NCBI GenBank assembly: GCA_037501455.1 | Contig: CM074855.1 | Coordinates: 51,653,001 to 51,717,000 of the forward strand | DNA: 64,000 nucleotides | Source: Lantana camara | Taxonomy: Eukaryota > Streptophyta > Magnoliopsida > Lamiales > Verbenaceae | Reading direction: 5' to 3' | In this document: positions 24,401-39,082 of the stretch, one piece after another | How the letters are laid out: each line of letters begins with the position of its first letter | How positions within the stretch are numbered: the first letter of the stretch is position 1 | Notes under the pieces: generated by a model | What the model saw: only the letters and a program-made list of their open reading frames with translations | Database searches by the model: none | What the model was told of the DNA's origin: nothing | Made by a program: the position numbers and the translations under genes

Positions 24401-26105
24401 AAGTCAAAATTACTATTGAAAACATTTACTATTCAATTCCTTATGAATTAAACACTTTATAACAAGAAATTAAACTCACACACACACACACACTATTCAC
24501 GCCACACACACACACACACACACACACATCCAAGAACATTAAGAACATGTTCTTGAGCTTATTTTAATATTAGTTTGAAACTAATATTAAAATAATATCC
24601 GGTTCATATTAGTTTGAAACAGTAGGAGTAGGGGTAATATATGTCATATTTTAGAAAACTTATGAACCGTTTTGAAGAAATGATTTTGATGCCCGCAAGC
24701 TAGGCTTCTCCACCCTTAACTCCTTAAAATCCGGGAAAATAGTAACGACACTGATCAAGGTGTTGGTACCTAATAAAACAAATACAATAATACCACCCTT
24801 CACTCCTTAGTGTCACGTAGGGTTGCAAGCCCTAGTGACGATGAACAATATCGTGGGAAGGACATACCTTTTCCCGTCACTTGATGTGGAATAGCCAACC
24901 TTCGGTTACACCATCATCAAGATGTAGTTGGTGGCTGGTATAATGGTAGACCTCGGCCCGTGCCTCCCGGACTACTACTTCTACTAAGACCACCGGGCCC
25001 ATAAGAAAACAATAATTTTACTTACAAGACAAGAATATTTACCGGGAGTAAGTACTAAGTACTTTCGGGTAAATAGTTTTTGAATAATTGATAAGAATAA
25101 TTTTCCATAAAGGAAATAATAATTTGAAAGGAAATTCAAGGAAATAAAATATTTTATCATGGTTTCAGTTGAAAGGATTTAAAACCCTCACCGAGTACCG
25201 ATATTTAGGTGGAATTGTGAGGATTCCACTCTTCAATCCTATGATCGCTTGAAAGTAGTAACTACTTTCGGCTTAGAACTAAGTTCTTAATTTCTAATTT
25301 ACTAATTGCACACAAACATAACGAAATAATTATAGAAGGTACATATTATGTAAACCATTAAAGATTTCCTGGTAAACCCTAAATTCACCCATTTTATTAA
25401 TAAATTCAGGGTTTGTGAGATCTTTAACTAATCAAATATTTATTAACTATATTATAATTCGAATTGTAAGATTTGAAATGAAATTTAAGGTTTAATTTGA
25501 CAATGTAGGCTTTCTTTTGAAAATATTACATAGTTTACCCATTTTTGGAAATTTTGGAAAAAATCTTTCTTCAAAAAATTCCAAAATCTATTTTATAATT
25601 TTTTTTAAAATAATTTCGAAATTATTTAATTTATTTTGACCCAAAACTCAAAATTACTTTTGAAAACATTTACTATTCAATTTATTAAGAATTAAACACT
25701 TTATAACACAAAATTAAACTCACACACACACACACACACACAATTCACGCCACACACACACACACACACACATCCAAGAACATTAAGAACATGTTCTTGA
25801 GCTTATTTTAATATTAGTTTGAAACTAATATTAAAATAATAACCGGTTCATATTAGTTTGAAACAGTAGGAGTAGGGGTAATATAGGTCATATTTTAGAA
25901 AACTTATGAACCGTTTTGAAGAAATGATTTTGATGCCCGCAAGCTAGGCTTATCCAACCTTAACTCCTTAAAATCAGGGAAAATAGTAACGACACTGATC
26001 AAGGTGTCGGTACCTAATAAAACAAATACAATAATACCACCCTTCACCCCTTAGTGTCACGTAGGGTTGTAAGCCCTAGTGACGATGAACAATATTGTGG
26101 TAAGG
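21413..26105. repeat. Satellite array, A/B monomers continued
   Basis: Continues the monomer broken by element 1: 9966-10255 plus 21418-22373 gives 1,246 bp, a normal length. Later starts are 22374 (B), 23618 (A) and 24862 (B). The A monomer at 23618 carries a B-like patch (GAGTACCGATATTTAGGTGG near 23950). The B monomer at 24862 has an A-like CA region and tail, making it the last and most mixed B monomer in the window. Confidence 0.93.
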
Positions 26106-29100
26106 ACGTACCTTTTCCCGTCACTTGATGTGGAATAACCAACCTTCGGTTAGACCATCATCAAGATCTAGTTGGCGGCTGGTATAATAGTAGACCTCGG
26201 CACGTGCCTCCTAGACTACTACTTCTACCAAGACCACCGGGCCCATAAGAAAACAATAATTTTACTTGCAAGACTAGAATATTTACCGGGAGTAAGTAAT
26301 AAGTACTTTCGGGTAAAAAGTTTTTGAATAATTGATAAGAATTATTTTCCATAAAGGAAATAATAATTTGAAAGGAAATTCAAGGAAATAAAATATTTTA
26401 TCATGATTTCAGTTGAAAGGATTTAAAACCCTCACCGAGTACCGAGATTTAGGTGGAATTGCGAGGATTCCACTCTTCAATCCTATGATCGCCTGAAAGT
26501 AGTAACTACTATCGGCTTAGAACTAAGTTCTTAATTTCTAATTTACTAATTGCACACAATCATAACGAAATAATTATAGAAGGTACATATTATGTAATAC
26601 ATTAAAGATTTCCTGGTAAACCCTAAATTTACCCATTTTATTAATAAATCCAGGGTTTATGAGATCTTCAACTAATCAAATATTTATTAACTATATTATA
26701 ATTCTAATTGAAATATTTGAAATGAAATTTAAGGTTTAATTTGACAATGTAGGCTATCTTTTGAAAATATTACATAGTTTACCGATTTTTGGAAATTTTG
26801 GGAAAAATCTTTCTTCAAAAAATTCCAAAATCTATTTTATAATTATTTTTAAAATAATTTCGAAATTATTTAATTTATTTTGATCCAAAACTCAAAATTA
26901 CTATTGAAAACATTTACTATTCAATTTATTATGAATTAAACAATTTATAACACAAAATTAAACTCACACACACACACACACACTATTCACGCCACACAAA
27001 CACACATACACATCCAAGAACATTCAGAACATGTTCTTGAGCTTATTTTAATATTAGTTTGAAACTAATATTAAAATAATATCCGGTTCATATTAGTTTG
27101 AAACAGTAGGAGTAGGGGTAATATAGGTCATATTTTAGAAAACTTATGAACCGTTTTGAAGAAATGATTTTGATGCCCGCAAGCTAGGCTTCTCCAACCT
27201 TAACTCCTTAAAATCCGGGAAAATAGTAACGACACTGATCAAGGTGTCGGTACCTAATAAAACAAATACAATGATACCACCCTTCACCCCTTAGTGTCAC
27301 GTAGGGTTGCAAGCCCTAGTGACGATGAACAATATTGTGGTAAGGACGTACCTTTTCCCCGTCACTTGATGTGGAATAACCAACCTTCGGTTAGACCATC
27401 ATCAAGATCTAGTTGGCGGCTCGTATAATAGTAGACCTCGGCCCGTGCCTCCCGGACTACTACTTCTACCAAGACCACCGGGCCCATAAGAAAACAATAA
27501 TTTTACTTGCAAGACAAGAATATTTACCGGGAGTAAGTAATAAGTACTTTCGGGTAAATAGTTTTTGAATAATTGATAAGAAATATTTTCCATAAAGGAA
27601 ATAATAATTTGAAAGGAAATTAAAGGAAATAAAATATTTTATCATGATTTCAGTTGAAAGGATTTAAAACCCTCACCGAGTACCGAGATTTATGTGGAAT
27701 TGCGAGGATTCCACTCTTCAATCCTATGATCGCCTGAAAGTAGTAACTACTATCGGCTTAGAACTAAGTTCTTAATTTCTAATTTACTAATTGCACACAA
27801 TCATAACGAAATAATTATAGAAGGTACATATTATGTAATACATTAAAGATTTCCTGGTAAACCCTAAATTCACCCATTTTATTAATAAATTCAAGGTTTA
27901 CGAGATCTTTAACTAATCAAATATTTATTAACTATATTATAATTCTAATTGTAAGATTTGAAATGAAATTTAAGGTTTAATTTGACAATGTAGGCTATCT
28001 TTTGAAAATATTACATAGTTTACCGATTTTTGGAAATTTTGGAAAAAATCTTTCTTCAAAAAATTCCAAAATCTATTTTATAATTATTTTTAAAATAATT
28101 TCGAAATTATTTAATTTATTTTGACCCAAAACTCAAAATTACTATTGAAAACATTTACTATTCAATTTATTATGAATTAAACACTTTATAACACAAAATT
28201 AAACTCACACACACACACACACACACTATTCACGCCACACACACACACACACACACATCCAAGAACATTAAGAACATGTTCTTGAGCTTATTTTAATATT
28301 AGTTTGAAACTAATATTAAAATAATATCCGGTTCATATTAGTTTGAAACATTAGGAGTAGGGGTAATATAGGTCATATTTTAGAAAACTTATGAACCGTT
28401 TTGAAGAAATGATTTTGATGCCCGCAAGCTAGGCTTCTCCAAACTTAACTCCTTAAAATCCGGAAAAATAGTAACGACACTGATCAAGGTGTCGGTACCT
28501 AATAAAACAAATATAATAATACCACCCTTCACCCCTTAGTGTCACGTAGGGTTGCAAGCCCTAGTGACGATGAACAATATTGTGGAAAGGACGTACCTTT
28601 TCCCGTCACTTGATGTGGGATAACCAACCTTCGGTTAGACCATCGTCAAGATCTAGTTGGCGGCTGGTATAATAGTAGACCTCGGCCCGTGCCTCCCGGA
28701 CTACTACTTCTACCAAGACCACCGGGCCCATAAGAAAACAATAATTTTACTTGCAAGACTAGAATATTTACCGGGAGTAATTACTAAGTACTTTCGGGTA
28801 AATAGTTTTTGAATAATTGATAAGAATTATTTTCCATAAAGGAAATAATAATTTGAAAGGAAATTCAAGGAAATAAAATATTTTATCATGATTTCAGTTG
28901 AAAGGATTTAAAACCCTCACCGAGTACCGAGATTTAGGTGGAATTGTGAGGATTCCACTCTTCAATCCTATGATCGCCTGAAAGTAGTAACTACTATCGG
29001 CTTAGAACTAAGTTCTTAATTTCTAATTTACTAATTGCACACAATCATAACGAAATAATTATAGAAGGTACATATTATGTAATACAGTAAAGATTTCCTG

Positions 29101-31079
29101 GTAAACCCTAAATTTACCCATTTTATTAATAAATCCAGGGTTTATGAGATCTTCAACTAATCAAATATTTATTAACTATATTATAATTCTAATTGAAATA
29201 TTTGAAATGAAATTTAAGGTTTAATTTGACAATGTAGGCTATCTTTTGAAAATATTACATAGTTTACCGATTTTTGGAAATTTTGGGAAAAATCTTTCTT
29301 CAAAAAATTCCAAAATCTATTTTATAATTATTTTTAAAATAATTTCGTAATTATTTAATTTATTTTGATCCAAAACTCAAAATTACTATTGAAAACATTT
29401 ACTATTCAATTTATTATGAATTAAACAATTTATAACACAAAATTAAACTCACACACACACACACATACTATTCACGCCACACAAACACACACACACATCC
29501 AAGAACATTCAGAACATGTTCTTGAGCTTATTTTAATATTAGTTTGAAACTAATATTAAAATAATATCCGGTTCATATTAGTTTGAAACAGTAGGAGTAG
29601 GGGTAATATAGGTCATATTTTAGAAAACTTATGAACCGTTTTGAAGAAATGATTTTGATGCCCGCAAGCTAGGCTTCTCCAACCTTAACTCCTTAAAATC
29701 CGGGAAAATAGTAACGACACTGATCAAGGTGTCGGTACCTAATAAAACAAATACAATGATACCACCCTTCACCCCTTAGTGTCACGTAGGGTTGCAAGCC
29801 CTAGTGACGATGAACAATATTGTGGTAAGGACGTACCTTTTCCCCGTCACTTGATGTGGAATAACCAACCTTCGGTTAGACCATCATCAAGATCTAGTTG
29901 GCGGCTCGTATAATAGTAGACCTCGGCCCGTGCCTCCCGGACTACTACTTCTACCAAGACCACCGGGCCCATAAGAAAACAATAATTTTACTTGCAAGAC
30001 AAGAATATTTACCGGGAGTAAGTAATAAGTACTTTCGGGTAAATAGTTTTTGAATAATTGATAAGAAATATTTTCCATAAAGCAAATAATAATTTGAAAG
30101 GAAATTAAAGGAAATAAAATATTTTATCATGATTTCAGTTGAAAGGATTTAAAACCCTCACCGAGTACCGAGATTTATGTGGAATTGCGAGGATTCCACT
30201 CTTCAATCCTATGATCGCCTGAAAGTAGTAACTACTATCGGCTTAGAACTAAGTTCTTAATTTCTAATTTACTAATTGAACACAATCATAACGAAATAAT
30301 TATAGAAGGTACATATTATGTAATACATTAAAGATTTCCTGGTAAACCCTAAATTCACCCATTTTATTAATAAATTCAAGGTTTACGAGATCTTTAACTA
30401 ATCAAATATTTATTAACTATATTATAATTCTAATTGTAAGATTTGAAATGAAATTTAAGGTTTAATTTGACAATGTAGGCTATCTTTTGAAAATATTACA
30501 TAGTTTACCGATTTTTGGAAATTTTCGAAAAAATCTTTCTTCAAAAAATTCCAAAATCTATTTTATAATTATTTTTAAAATAATTTCGAAATTATTTAAT
30601 TTATTTTGACCCAAAACTCAAAATTACTATTGAAAACATTTACTATTCAATTTATTATGAATTAAACACTTTATAACACAAAATTAAACTCACACACACA
30701 CACACACACACACTATTCACGCCACACACACACACACACACACACATCCAAGAACATTAAGAACATGTTCTTGAGCTTATTTTAATATTAGTTTGAAACT
30801 AATATTAAAATAATATCCGGTTCATATTAGTTTGAAACATTAGGAGTAGGGGTAATATAGGTCATATTTTAGAAAACTTATGAACCGTTTTGAAGAAATG
30901 ATTTTGATGCCCGCAAGCTAGGTTTCTCTAACCTTAACTCCTTAAAATCCGGAAAAATAGTAACGACACTGATCAAGGTGTCGGTACCTAATAAAACAAA
31001 TATAATAATACCACCCTTCACCCCTTAGTGTCACGTAGGGTTGCAAGCCCTAGTGACGATGAACAATATTGTGGAAAGG
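26106..31079. repeat. Satellite array, second subfamily, duplicated two-monomer block
   Basis: Starts at 26106, 27346, 28591 and 29831 (lengths 1,240, 1,245, 1,240 and 1,249). All are A-like at the 5' end. The monomers at 26106 and 28591 share AAATTTACCC and TAAATCCAGGG; those at 27346 and 29831 share GGCTCGTATAATAG and TTCAAGGTTTACG. This is a block of about 2,485 bp present twice in tandem, independent of the A/B block to the left. Confidence 0.9.
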
Positions 31080-34000
31080 ACGTACCTTTTCCCGTCACTT
31101 GATGTGGGATAACCAACCTTCGGTTAGACCATCGTCAAGATCTAGTTGGCGGCTGGTATAATAGTAGACCTCGGCCCGTGCCTCCCGGACTACTACTTCT
31201 ACCAAGACCACCGGGCCCATAAGAAAACAATAATTTTACTTGCAAGACTAGAATATTTACCGGGAGTAATTACTAAGTACTTTCGGGTAAATAGTTTTTG
31301 AATAATTGATAAGAATTATTTTCCATAAAGGAAATAATAATTTGAAAGGAAATTCAAGGAAATAAAATATTTTATCATGATTTCAGTTGAAAGGATTTAA
31401 AACCCTCACCGAGTACCGAGATTTAGGTGGAATTGCGAGGATTCCACTCTTCAATCCTATGATCGCCTGAAAGTAGTAACTACTATCGGCTTAGAACTAA
31501 GTTCTTAATTTCTAATTTACTAATTGCACACAATCATAACGAAATAATTATAAAAGGTACATATTATGTAATACATTAAAGATTTCCTGGTAAACCCTAA
31601 ATTCACCCATTTTATTAATAAATTCAGGGTTTATGAGATCTTTAACTAATCAAATATTTATTAACTATATTATAATTCTAATTGTAAGATTTGAAATGAA
31701 ATTTAAGGTTTAATTTGACAATGTAGGCTATCTTTTGAAAATATTACATAGTTTACCAATTTTTGAAAATTTTGGGAAAAATCTTTCTTCAAAATATTCC
31801 AAAATCTATTTTATAATTATTTTTAAGATAATTTAGAAATTATTTAATTTATTTTGACCCAAAAGTCAAAATTACTATTGAAAACATTTACTATTCAATT
31901 TCTTATGAATTAAACACTTTATAACACAAAATTACACTCACACACACACACACACACACTATTCACGCCACACACACACACACACACACACACATCCAAG
32001 AACATTAAGAACATGTTCTTGAGCTTATCTTAATATTAGTTTGAAACTAATAGTAAAATAATATCCGGTTCATATTAGTTTGAAACAGTAGGAGTAGGGG
32101 TAATATAGGTCATATTTTAGAAAACTTATGAACCGTTTTGAAGAAATGATTTTGATGCCCGCAAGCTAGGCTTCTCCAACCTTAACTCCTTAAAATCCGG
32201 GAAAACAGTAACGACACTGATCAAGGTGTCGGTACCTAATAAAACAAATACAATAATACCACCCTTAACCCCTTAGTGTCACGTAGGGTTGCAAGCCCTA
32301 GTGACGATGAACAATATTGTGGGAAGGACGTACCTTTTCCCGTCACTTGATGTGGAATAACCAACCTTCGGTTAGACCATCATCAAGATCTAGTTGGCGC
32401 CTGGTATAATAGTAGACCTCTGTCCGTGCCTCCCGGACTACTACTTCTACCAAGACCACCGGGCCCATAAGAAAACAATAATTTTACTTGCAAGATAAGA
32501 ATATTTACCGGGAGTAAGTACTAAGTACTTTCGGGTAAATAGTTTTTGAATAATTGATAAGAATTATTTTCCATAAAGGAAATATTAATTTGAAAGGAAA
32601 TTCAAGGAAATAGAATATTTTATCATGATTTCAGTTGAAAGGATTTAAAACCCTCACCGAGTACCGAGATTTAGGTGGAATTGTGAGGATTCCAGTCTTC
32701 AATCCTATGATCGCCTGAAAGTAGTAACTACTATCGGTTTAGAACAAAGTTCTTAATTTCTAATTTACTAATTGCACACAATCATAACGAAATAATTATA
32801 GAAGGTACATATTATGTAATACATTAAAGATTTCCTGGTAAACCCTAAATTCACCCATTTTATTAATAAATTCAGGGTTTATGAGATCTTTAACTAATCA
32901 AATATTTATTAACTATATCATAATTCTAATTGTAAGATTTGAAATGAAATTTAAGGTTTAATTTGACAATGTAGGCTATCTTTTGAAAATATTACATAGT
33001 TTACCAATTTTTGAAAATTTTGGGAAAAATCTTTTTTCAAAATATTCCAAAATCTATTTTATAATTATTTTTAAGATAATTTAGAAATTATTTAATTTAT
33101 TTTGACCCAAAAGTCAAAATTACTACTGAAAACATTTACTATTCAATTTCTTATGAATTAAACACTTTATAACACAAAATTAAACTCACACACACACACA
33201 CACACACACACACTATTCACGCCACACACACACACACACACACACACACATCCAAGAACATTAAGAACATGTTCTTGAGCTTATCTTAATATTAGTTTGA
33301 AACTAATAGTAAAATAATATCCGGTTCATATTAGTTTGAAACAGTTGGAGTAGGGGTAATATAGGTCATATTTTAGAAAACTTATGAACCGTTTTGAAGA
33401 AATGATTTTGATGCCCGCAAGCTAGGCTTCTCCAACCTTAACTCCTTAAAATCCGGGAAAACAGTAACGACACTGATCAAGGTGTCGGTACCTAATAAAA
33501 CAAATACAATAATACCACCCTTAACCCCTTAGTGTCACGTAGGGTTGCAAGCCTTAGTGACGATGAACAATATTGTGGGAAGGACGTACCTTTTTCCGTC
33601 ACTTGATGTGGAATAACCAACCTTCGGTTAGACCATCATCAAGATCTAGTTGGCGCCTGGTATAATAGTAGACCTCGGTCCGTGCCTCCCGGACTACTAC
33701 TTCTACCAAGACCACCGGGCCCATAAGAAAACAATAATTTTACTTGCAAGATAAGAATATTTACCGGGAGTAAGTACTAAGTACTTTCGGGTAAATAGTT
33801 TTTGAATAATTGATAAGAATTATTTTCCATAAAGGAAATAATAATTTGAAAGGAAATTCAAGGAAATAGATTATTTTATCATGATTTCAGTTGAAAGGAT
33901 TTAAAACCCTCACCGAGTACCGAGATTTAGGTGGAATTGTGAGGATTCCACTCTTCAATCCTATGATCGCCTGAAAGTAGTAACTACTATCGGTTTAGAA

Positions 34001-36193
34001 CAAAGTTCTTAATTTCTAATTTACTAATTGCACACAATCATAACGAAATATTTATAGAAGGTACATATTATGTAATACATTAAAGATTTCCTGGTAAACC
34101 CTAAATTCACCCATTTTATTAATAAATTCAGGGTTTATGAGATCTTTAACTAATCAAATATTTATTAACTATATTATAATTCTAATTGTAAGAATCGAAA
34201 TGAAATTTAAGGTTTAATTTGACAATGTAGGCTATCTTTTGAACATATTTCATAGTTTACCGATTTTTGGAAATTTTGGGGAAAATCTTTCTTTAAAAAA
34301 TTCCAAAATCTATTTTATAATTATTTTTAAAATAATTTCGAAATTATTTAATTTATTTTGAGCCAAAAGTCAAAATTACTATTGAAAATATTTACTATTC
34401 AATTTCTTATGAATTAAACACTTTATAACACAAAATTAAACTCACACACACACACACACTATTCACCCCACACACACACACACACACACACATCCAAGAA
34501 CATTAAGAACATGTTCTTGAGCTTATCTTAATATTAGTTTGAAACTAATAGTAAAATAATATCCGGTTCATATTAGTTTGAAACAGTTGGAGTAGGGGTA
34601 ATATAGGTCATATTTTAGAAAACTTATGAACCGTTTTGAAGAAATGATTTTGATGCCCGCAAGCTAGGCTTCTCCAACCTTAACTCCTTAAAATCCGGGA
34701 AAACAGTAACGACACTGATCAAGGTGTCGGTACCTAATAAAACAAATACAATAATACCACCCTTAACCCCTTAGTGTCACGTAGGGTTGCAAGCCCTAGT
34801 GACGATGAACAATATTGTGGGAAGGACGTACCTTTTTCCGTCACTTGATGTGGAATAACCAACCTTCGGTTAGACCATCATCAAGATCTAGTTGGCGCCT
34901 GGTGTAATAGTAGACCTCGGTCCGTGCCTCCCGGACTACTACTTCTACCAAGACCACCGGGCCCATAAGAAAACAATAATTTTACTTGCAAGATAAGAAT
35001 ATTTACCTGGAGTAAGTACTAAGTACTTTCGGGTAAATAGTTTTTGAATAATTGATAAGAATTATTTTCCATAAAGGAAATAATAATTTGAAAGGAAATT
35101 CAAGGAAATAGAATATTTTATCATGATTTCAGTTGAAAGGATTTAAAACCCTCACCGAGTACCGAGATTTAGGTGGAATTGTGAGGATTCCACTCTTCAA
35201 TCCTATGATCGCCTGAAAGTAGTAACTACTATCGGTTTAGAACAAAGTTCTTAATTTCTAATTTACTAATTGCACACAATCATAACGAAATAATTATAGA
35301 AGGTACATATTATGTAATACATTAAAGATTTCCTGGTAAACCCTAAATTCACCCATTTTATTAATAAATTCAGGGTTTATGAGATCTTTAACTAATCAAA
35401 TATTTATTAACTATATTATAATTCTAATTGTAAGATTTGAAATGAAATTTAAGGTTTAATTTGACAATGTAGGCTATCTTTTGAAAATTTTACATTGTTT
35501 ACCAATTTTTGAAAATTTTGGGAAAAATCTTTCTTCAAAATATTCCAAAATCTATTTTATAATTATTTTTAAGATAATTTAGAAATTATTTAATTTATTT
35601 TGACCCAAAAGTCAAAATTACTATTGAAAACATTTACTATTCAATTTCTTATGAATTAAACACTTTATAACACAAAATTAAACTCACACACACACACACA
35701 CACACACACACATTATTCACGCCACACACACACACACACACACACACATCCAAGAACATTAAGAACATGTTCTTGAGCTTATCTTAATATTAGTTTGAAA
35801 CTAATAGTAAAATAATATCCGGTTCATATTAGTTTGAAACAGTAGGAGTAGGGGTAATATAGGTCATATTTTAGAAAACTTATGAACCGTTTTGAAGAAA
35901 TGATTTTGATGCCCGCAAGCTAGGCTTCTCCAACTTTAACTCCTTAAAATCCGGGAAAACAGTAACGACACTGATCAAGGTGTCGGTACCTAATAAAACA
36001 AATACAATAATACCACCCTTAACCCCTTAGTGTCACGTAGGGTTGCAAGCCCTAGTGACGATGAACAATATTGTGGGAAGGACGTACCTTTTCCCGTCAC
36101 TTGATGTGGAATAACCAACCTTCGGTTAGACCATCATCAAGATCTAGTTGGCGCCTGGTATAATAGTAGACCTCGGTCCGTGCCTCCCGGACT
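31080..36193. repeat. Satellite array, third subfamily
   Basis: Starts at 31080, 32328, 33584, 34826 and 36082 (lengths 1,248, 1,256, 1,242 and 1,256), the last broken by element 2. From 32328 onward the monomers are marked by TTGGCGCCTGG, CTCGGTCCG or CTCTGTCCG, GGTTTAGAACAAAG and GCTTATCTTAATATT. CA tracts are longer here. Two dyads of the other subfamilies are degraded in several of these monomers. Confidence 0.92.
36189..36193. repeat. Target-site duplication, element 2, left copy
   Basis: GGACT directly before the terminal TG of element 2, matching 47253-47257. Confidence 0.93.
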
Positions 36194-37122
36194 TGTAACG
36201 CCCCATTTTTTCAGTGATAATAACGTGACGTAATTGTCTATAAATTGCGCTATTTAATTATTTAATTATATGATTAATTGTTGATAAATGTTTATATTTG
36301 TTTAAACTATAAACTATTAATATTTAATTTAATTCATTTTATTTCTACTTTGATATTTAGTGTTAATTTCTCAATTAGGGTTTCATGTCACCTTAAATAT
36401 TTCGGTAATTTCGTTAATTAATTTCAACATGTTATTAGTTGGTTTTAATTTAATTAATATGGAATTTAAGTTTTAGTAAATCAATTATAACAATATGAAT
36501 TCGTTCATGAGCATGAGTGTTCTGTTTGTGCTTCGTTTATATACGTAATGATATCGGATTGGTATGAAAATTTAATATGTTGTAAATATGTGTGTTATGA
36601 ACATGCCTGTATGCTCGGTTTATGTTCTCGGATTCATTTGACGTGTTTATGAATTTAATTTTGATTGTGGAACCAAATCGGGGGCTAACGAGCAATTAGC
36701 GCACCCTTGGTTCCGTGCGTGATATCTTGAGCTCGGGAATTCGGATTCGAATTCCGACACCTCCGTTGCCTTCGTATCGACGATTCGGAGACAATGGAAC
36801 AAGCCTCATACCTTTTTGAGATCATTAAGACCTCCAAAATCCAACCGTAACGGACAACTCGTGCAAGAAGAGCCCTTATGTTGACTAGTCTTCATGGTGG
36901 GACCCCATAACCCCTCTTAACTTAACCACACCTTAACCATGACTTTTGTACCATGGGTTAAGCCTTCTCCTACCCCTTTTTCCTCTGAAAAACCGAACCA
37001 TACATCTCCATTTCCAGCTGGAACTGAACGAGAGAGAGAGGAAGAGGAGAGGAAAGAAAACCCTAGGCCATTCTTTGTGATTTTGAGCTCAAATCACCAT
37101 TTTTCTTCACCAAATCTTCAAG

Positions 37123-38617
37123 GTATGAATATTTATGTCTTCTATACTCTATTATGCTTGATTTCATCTATTTACAACATGATTTGGATCAGTTTTGGTT
37201 AGGGTTTGAATGTTGGGTTTTGTATGAACTTTTGGGGATTTTTGCTCTAGTGACCTATATGTTGGTGTGGCTGAATTTCTTGCTTATATGTGATCATATG
37301 AACTTGTTTCTTGGCTTGTTTCTTTCCTAACTCATAGTATATGATGTTAGGAGGATTTCATCTCTTGACCCTTTTATGAAATTAGGAGATATGGAGCTCC
37401 AAACTTGATGTTCAAAATGTTTCCCCTGTTTTCGAACTGCTGTGTGAGATTTGGTGTTGTTGCATGATCATATGGCCTCCATTTCGTGTGAAATTGCTTG
37501 GAGTTGATGTATACTCATTGTTATATATGTTAGCATTCATGTTTCAAGTATTTGGATCCATTTGAAGCCTCAAAACCGAAATACATGGCCTGTTTCTATG
37601 CATGCACCATGACAGATTTGTTGCTGTTGCCTATGTGTGGTTGTTGGTCACCCTAATGTGCTTTAAATGGTACCATTTTGCATATATATGATGTATATAA
37701 GTTGTTTAGTATGTTAGCATGCATTCCCCAAAGTTTCAGATCCAAATTCAAGCCCTAAGTACTTGATCAAGGCATGATAGAATCATTAGGGCTCATATGT
37801 ACGATTTTGGCGACCCAGTTTTGTTGCATGGATTCGATGATCTTAACGTGTGATTTAACCTTTGAACTCTAAATGCAAAATGTTCATAACATGCCAAATA
37901 TGTTGTATATTAAGTTTCAAAGCATTTGGAGTTGGTTTGGTATGCCTTTGGATTGAATTTGTATGAGTTCAGTGTTGCCGGTAAAATTTTACGTGTGATT
38001 TGGTTCTGTACCGTGACACCCCCGTGTCTCATTTAATCATAAGAGGGAGACACGGGCGTGTCACACCCTCTGGGAAGCTCTGTACTGAGCCACGCCCGTG
38101 GCTCAGTTGGGCAAGGGTTGGTGACACCCCCGTGTCACTTCCCATGCGCAGTCTTCGTTACTTCCTCTTCGGTTTTTGATTTGTTTCACCTCCTTAATGA
38201 CTTTATCTCCTTTTGTGTTAAACTATGAACTTGTTTTGCTATGTGTTAGGAGTATTGTGGTTCAATTTCGTGGCATTTGGATGAGTTATAGGTATGCTTT
38301 TGCTTATTGCCGTTTATGTGTGTTTATATGTCGTTTATGAATCGCATCATTTATTTTCTATATCATATCACTTCTTCTTGTTGTCCAACCTTGGATACAT
38401 GCTATGTTATGTAATATGAGTTATGTAGTAGCATGTTGGTAGAGCTTGAATATGTTCTATGCTCCTATTTGAATTCTTGAATTATTGGATTGGAAATATG
38501 AATTGAATGATCTATGATCTTTATGCCTTCATATCATGCTTGTGCATTGCCGTGCGTCATATATGGTTCATTTAGAGTCTTGAGTCTCACGAACACGTCT
38601 TGTGGTCTTTTGTACAG
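37123..38617 (+). promoter_or_regulatory. Candidate intron within the LTR of element 2
   Basis: Donor-like AAG/GTATGAAT at 37123 and acceptor-like TCTTTTGTACAG ending at 38617. Matching sites stand in the homologous context of element 3 (50555 and 52115). A second acceptor-like TGTGCAG ends at 39743. Conservation of the sites between diverged LTRs is the only support; no transcript evidence exists here. Confidence 0.35.
38013..38138 (+). repeat. Cluster of CACGGGG-type dyads in the LTR of element 2
   Basis: Four dyads: GACAC/GTGTC around CCCC (38015-38028); GACAC/GTGTC around GGGC (38049-38062); 11-bp arms ACTGAGCCACG and its complement around CC (38084-38107); GTGACAC/GTGTCAC around CCCC (38121-38138). 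The first two also pair with each other: GTGACACCCCCGTGTCTC (38013-38030) against 38047-38064 with one mismatch in 18. The 3' LTR repeats the cluster at 45097-45222, differing only outside the stems. Confidence 0.75.
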
Positions 38618-39082
38618 TTTGTCTCCAGGGTGGAGAGCTTTTGATCGTTCAGGCACTTGGTGCTCGATCCTTGTTTCTTCACGGTTAAGGTGAGGGTGGT
38701 TTTCGTTTTAGCTATGTAACAAACCCTACAACCCTTATGTGAAAAGCTTTGGCCAAAAACCTTATGATTATATATATATATATATATGGTTTTCAAACGA
38801 AGTTATCGAGTAAATTCTTCTGAGTTATATGTATGAGCGTACATAAGCTTTAAAAATGGTTTTGTAATGAGGCTATGCTCCAAACCGTGTGTCTTCATGC
38901 TAGCTACGGATTGGGATGACACGGAGAGGTACGTAGATAGCATATGCCGAATTACACGGTAAGGTATGATTTCTTATGGTATGTATTGATCGAGTAAACC
39001 TTTTTCAAATAAATTATGAATTATGTTATGTACTTATGATTGTTATGTTTTGGCGAGACACATTTATTACTTATTACTTATC

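Noticed and set aside
36939..37202. 87-residue frame in the element 2 LTR (again at 44023)
   Set aside because: Short, no homology recognised, ends across the splice-donor-like site; probably leader sequence.
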